Shown: positions 34,007-34,083 of the stretch, in pieces
Layout of the letters: each line of letters begins with the position of its first letter
How positions within the stretch are numbered: position 1 is the stretch's first letter
Virus record (IMG/VR): IMGVR_UViG_3300010160_000135
Location: 1-34,083 of that record
DNA: 34,083 nt
Reading direction: 5' to 3' (one strand)
Source of the DNA: a virus
Program-made: the position numbers and the translations under genes
The notes under the pieces: model-generated
Database searches by the model: none
Told to the model about the DNA's origin: nothing
What the model saw: the letters and a program-made list of their open reading frames with translations, nothing else

Positions 34007-34083
34007 ATGAAAGACCAAGATTCGGTAAAATTAGAATTCTTAATGATGGTAAACGATAACATCATTGTACAGAGATTTTTTAA
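34007..34083 (+). CDS. Hypothetical protein, 3'-truncated by window
   Basis: An ATG at 34007 opens a frame of 25 codons still open at the window end. It reads MKDQDSVKLEFLMMVNDNII then VQRFF. It starts 8 bases after the exonuclease gene, so it belongs to the same unit. I do not recognise it; its position suggests a small replication/transcription accessory protein. Only the start is seen. Confidence 0.6.
   Translation, partial: MKDQDSVKLEFLMMVNDNIIVQRFF

Overview
This window looks like part of the genome of a large, contractile-tailed, T4-like phage (distant from coliphage T4) that infects a member of the Bacteroidetes. The T4-like identity rests on recognisable polB, gp32-like, UvsX/RecA-like and 5'-3' exonuclease genes together with sheath, tube, gp26/gp51-like chaperone, tape measure, gp53-like and hub/lysin genes. 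The host assignment is an inference from three things: a near-perfect Bacteroidetes-type promoter (TTTG-N19-TATATTTG) at 5139-5169, start codons preceded by A/T-rich sequence with no Shine-Dalgarno, and a DUF5018-like domain typical of Bacteroidetes surface proteins inside the tail sheath. The DNA is strongly A+T-rich throughout. I found no tRNA, rRNA, CRISPR array, insertion sequence or integrase.

Layout. (1) 2-2758, plus strand: family B DNA polymerase, its N-terminus cut by the window edge, ending at a bidirectional hairpin terminator. (2) 2793-7007, minus strand: an SNF2-type helicase and a putative PD-(D/E)XK nuclease with host-type promoters, then a gp13-like neck protein and a small beta-rich protein behind a different, late-type motif. 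(3) 7026-9423, plus strand: a neck/tail-completion cluster with two small proteins that share an N-terminal MK(V/I)II(T/N)EN segment; a small ribbon-helix-helix gene lies antisense at its end. (4) 9705-30915, plus strand: the tail module, in order giant sheath, HAD-family protein, tube, gp26-like chaperone with an apparent +1-frame gp51-like extension, tape measure, 1670-residue baseplate protein with an OmpA-like domain, gp53-like wedge protein, 2258-residue hub/lysin, and two small proteins. (5) 31013-34083, plus strand: replication/recombination genes (gp32-like SSB, UvsX/RecA-like recombinase, FEN-type exonuclease) and the start of a further gene.

How it works together. A shared motif, TATTTAT-N2-ATAAA, occurs just upstream of eight transcription-unit heads that encode virion proteins (4254-, 7026+, 9705+, 14350+, 14948+, 15896+, 17858+, 30000+). 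I did not recognise it as a clear match before the replication genes. I infer that it is the phage late promoter. Tail assembly would follow the usual order: chaperones (gp26/gp26-51 fusion) on the tape measure, tube polymerisation, a decorated sheath, and a baseplate whose hub carries a lysozyme-like domain for cell-wall penetration.

The most unusual items are the candidate programmed +1 frameshift at 15686-15694, the DUF5018-like insertion in the sheath, the OmpA-like domain in the baseplate protein, the late-promoter motif set, the zinc-less gp32 with a bacterial SSB-like tail, and the mutually exclusive hairpins between gp32 and the recombinase gene.
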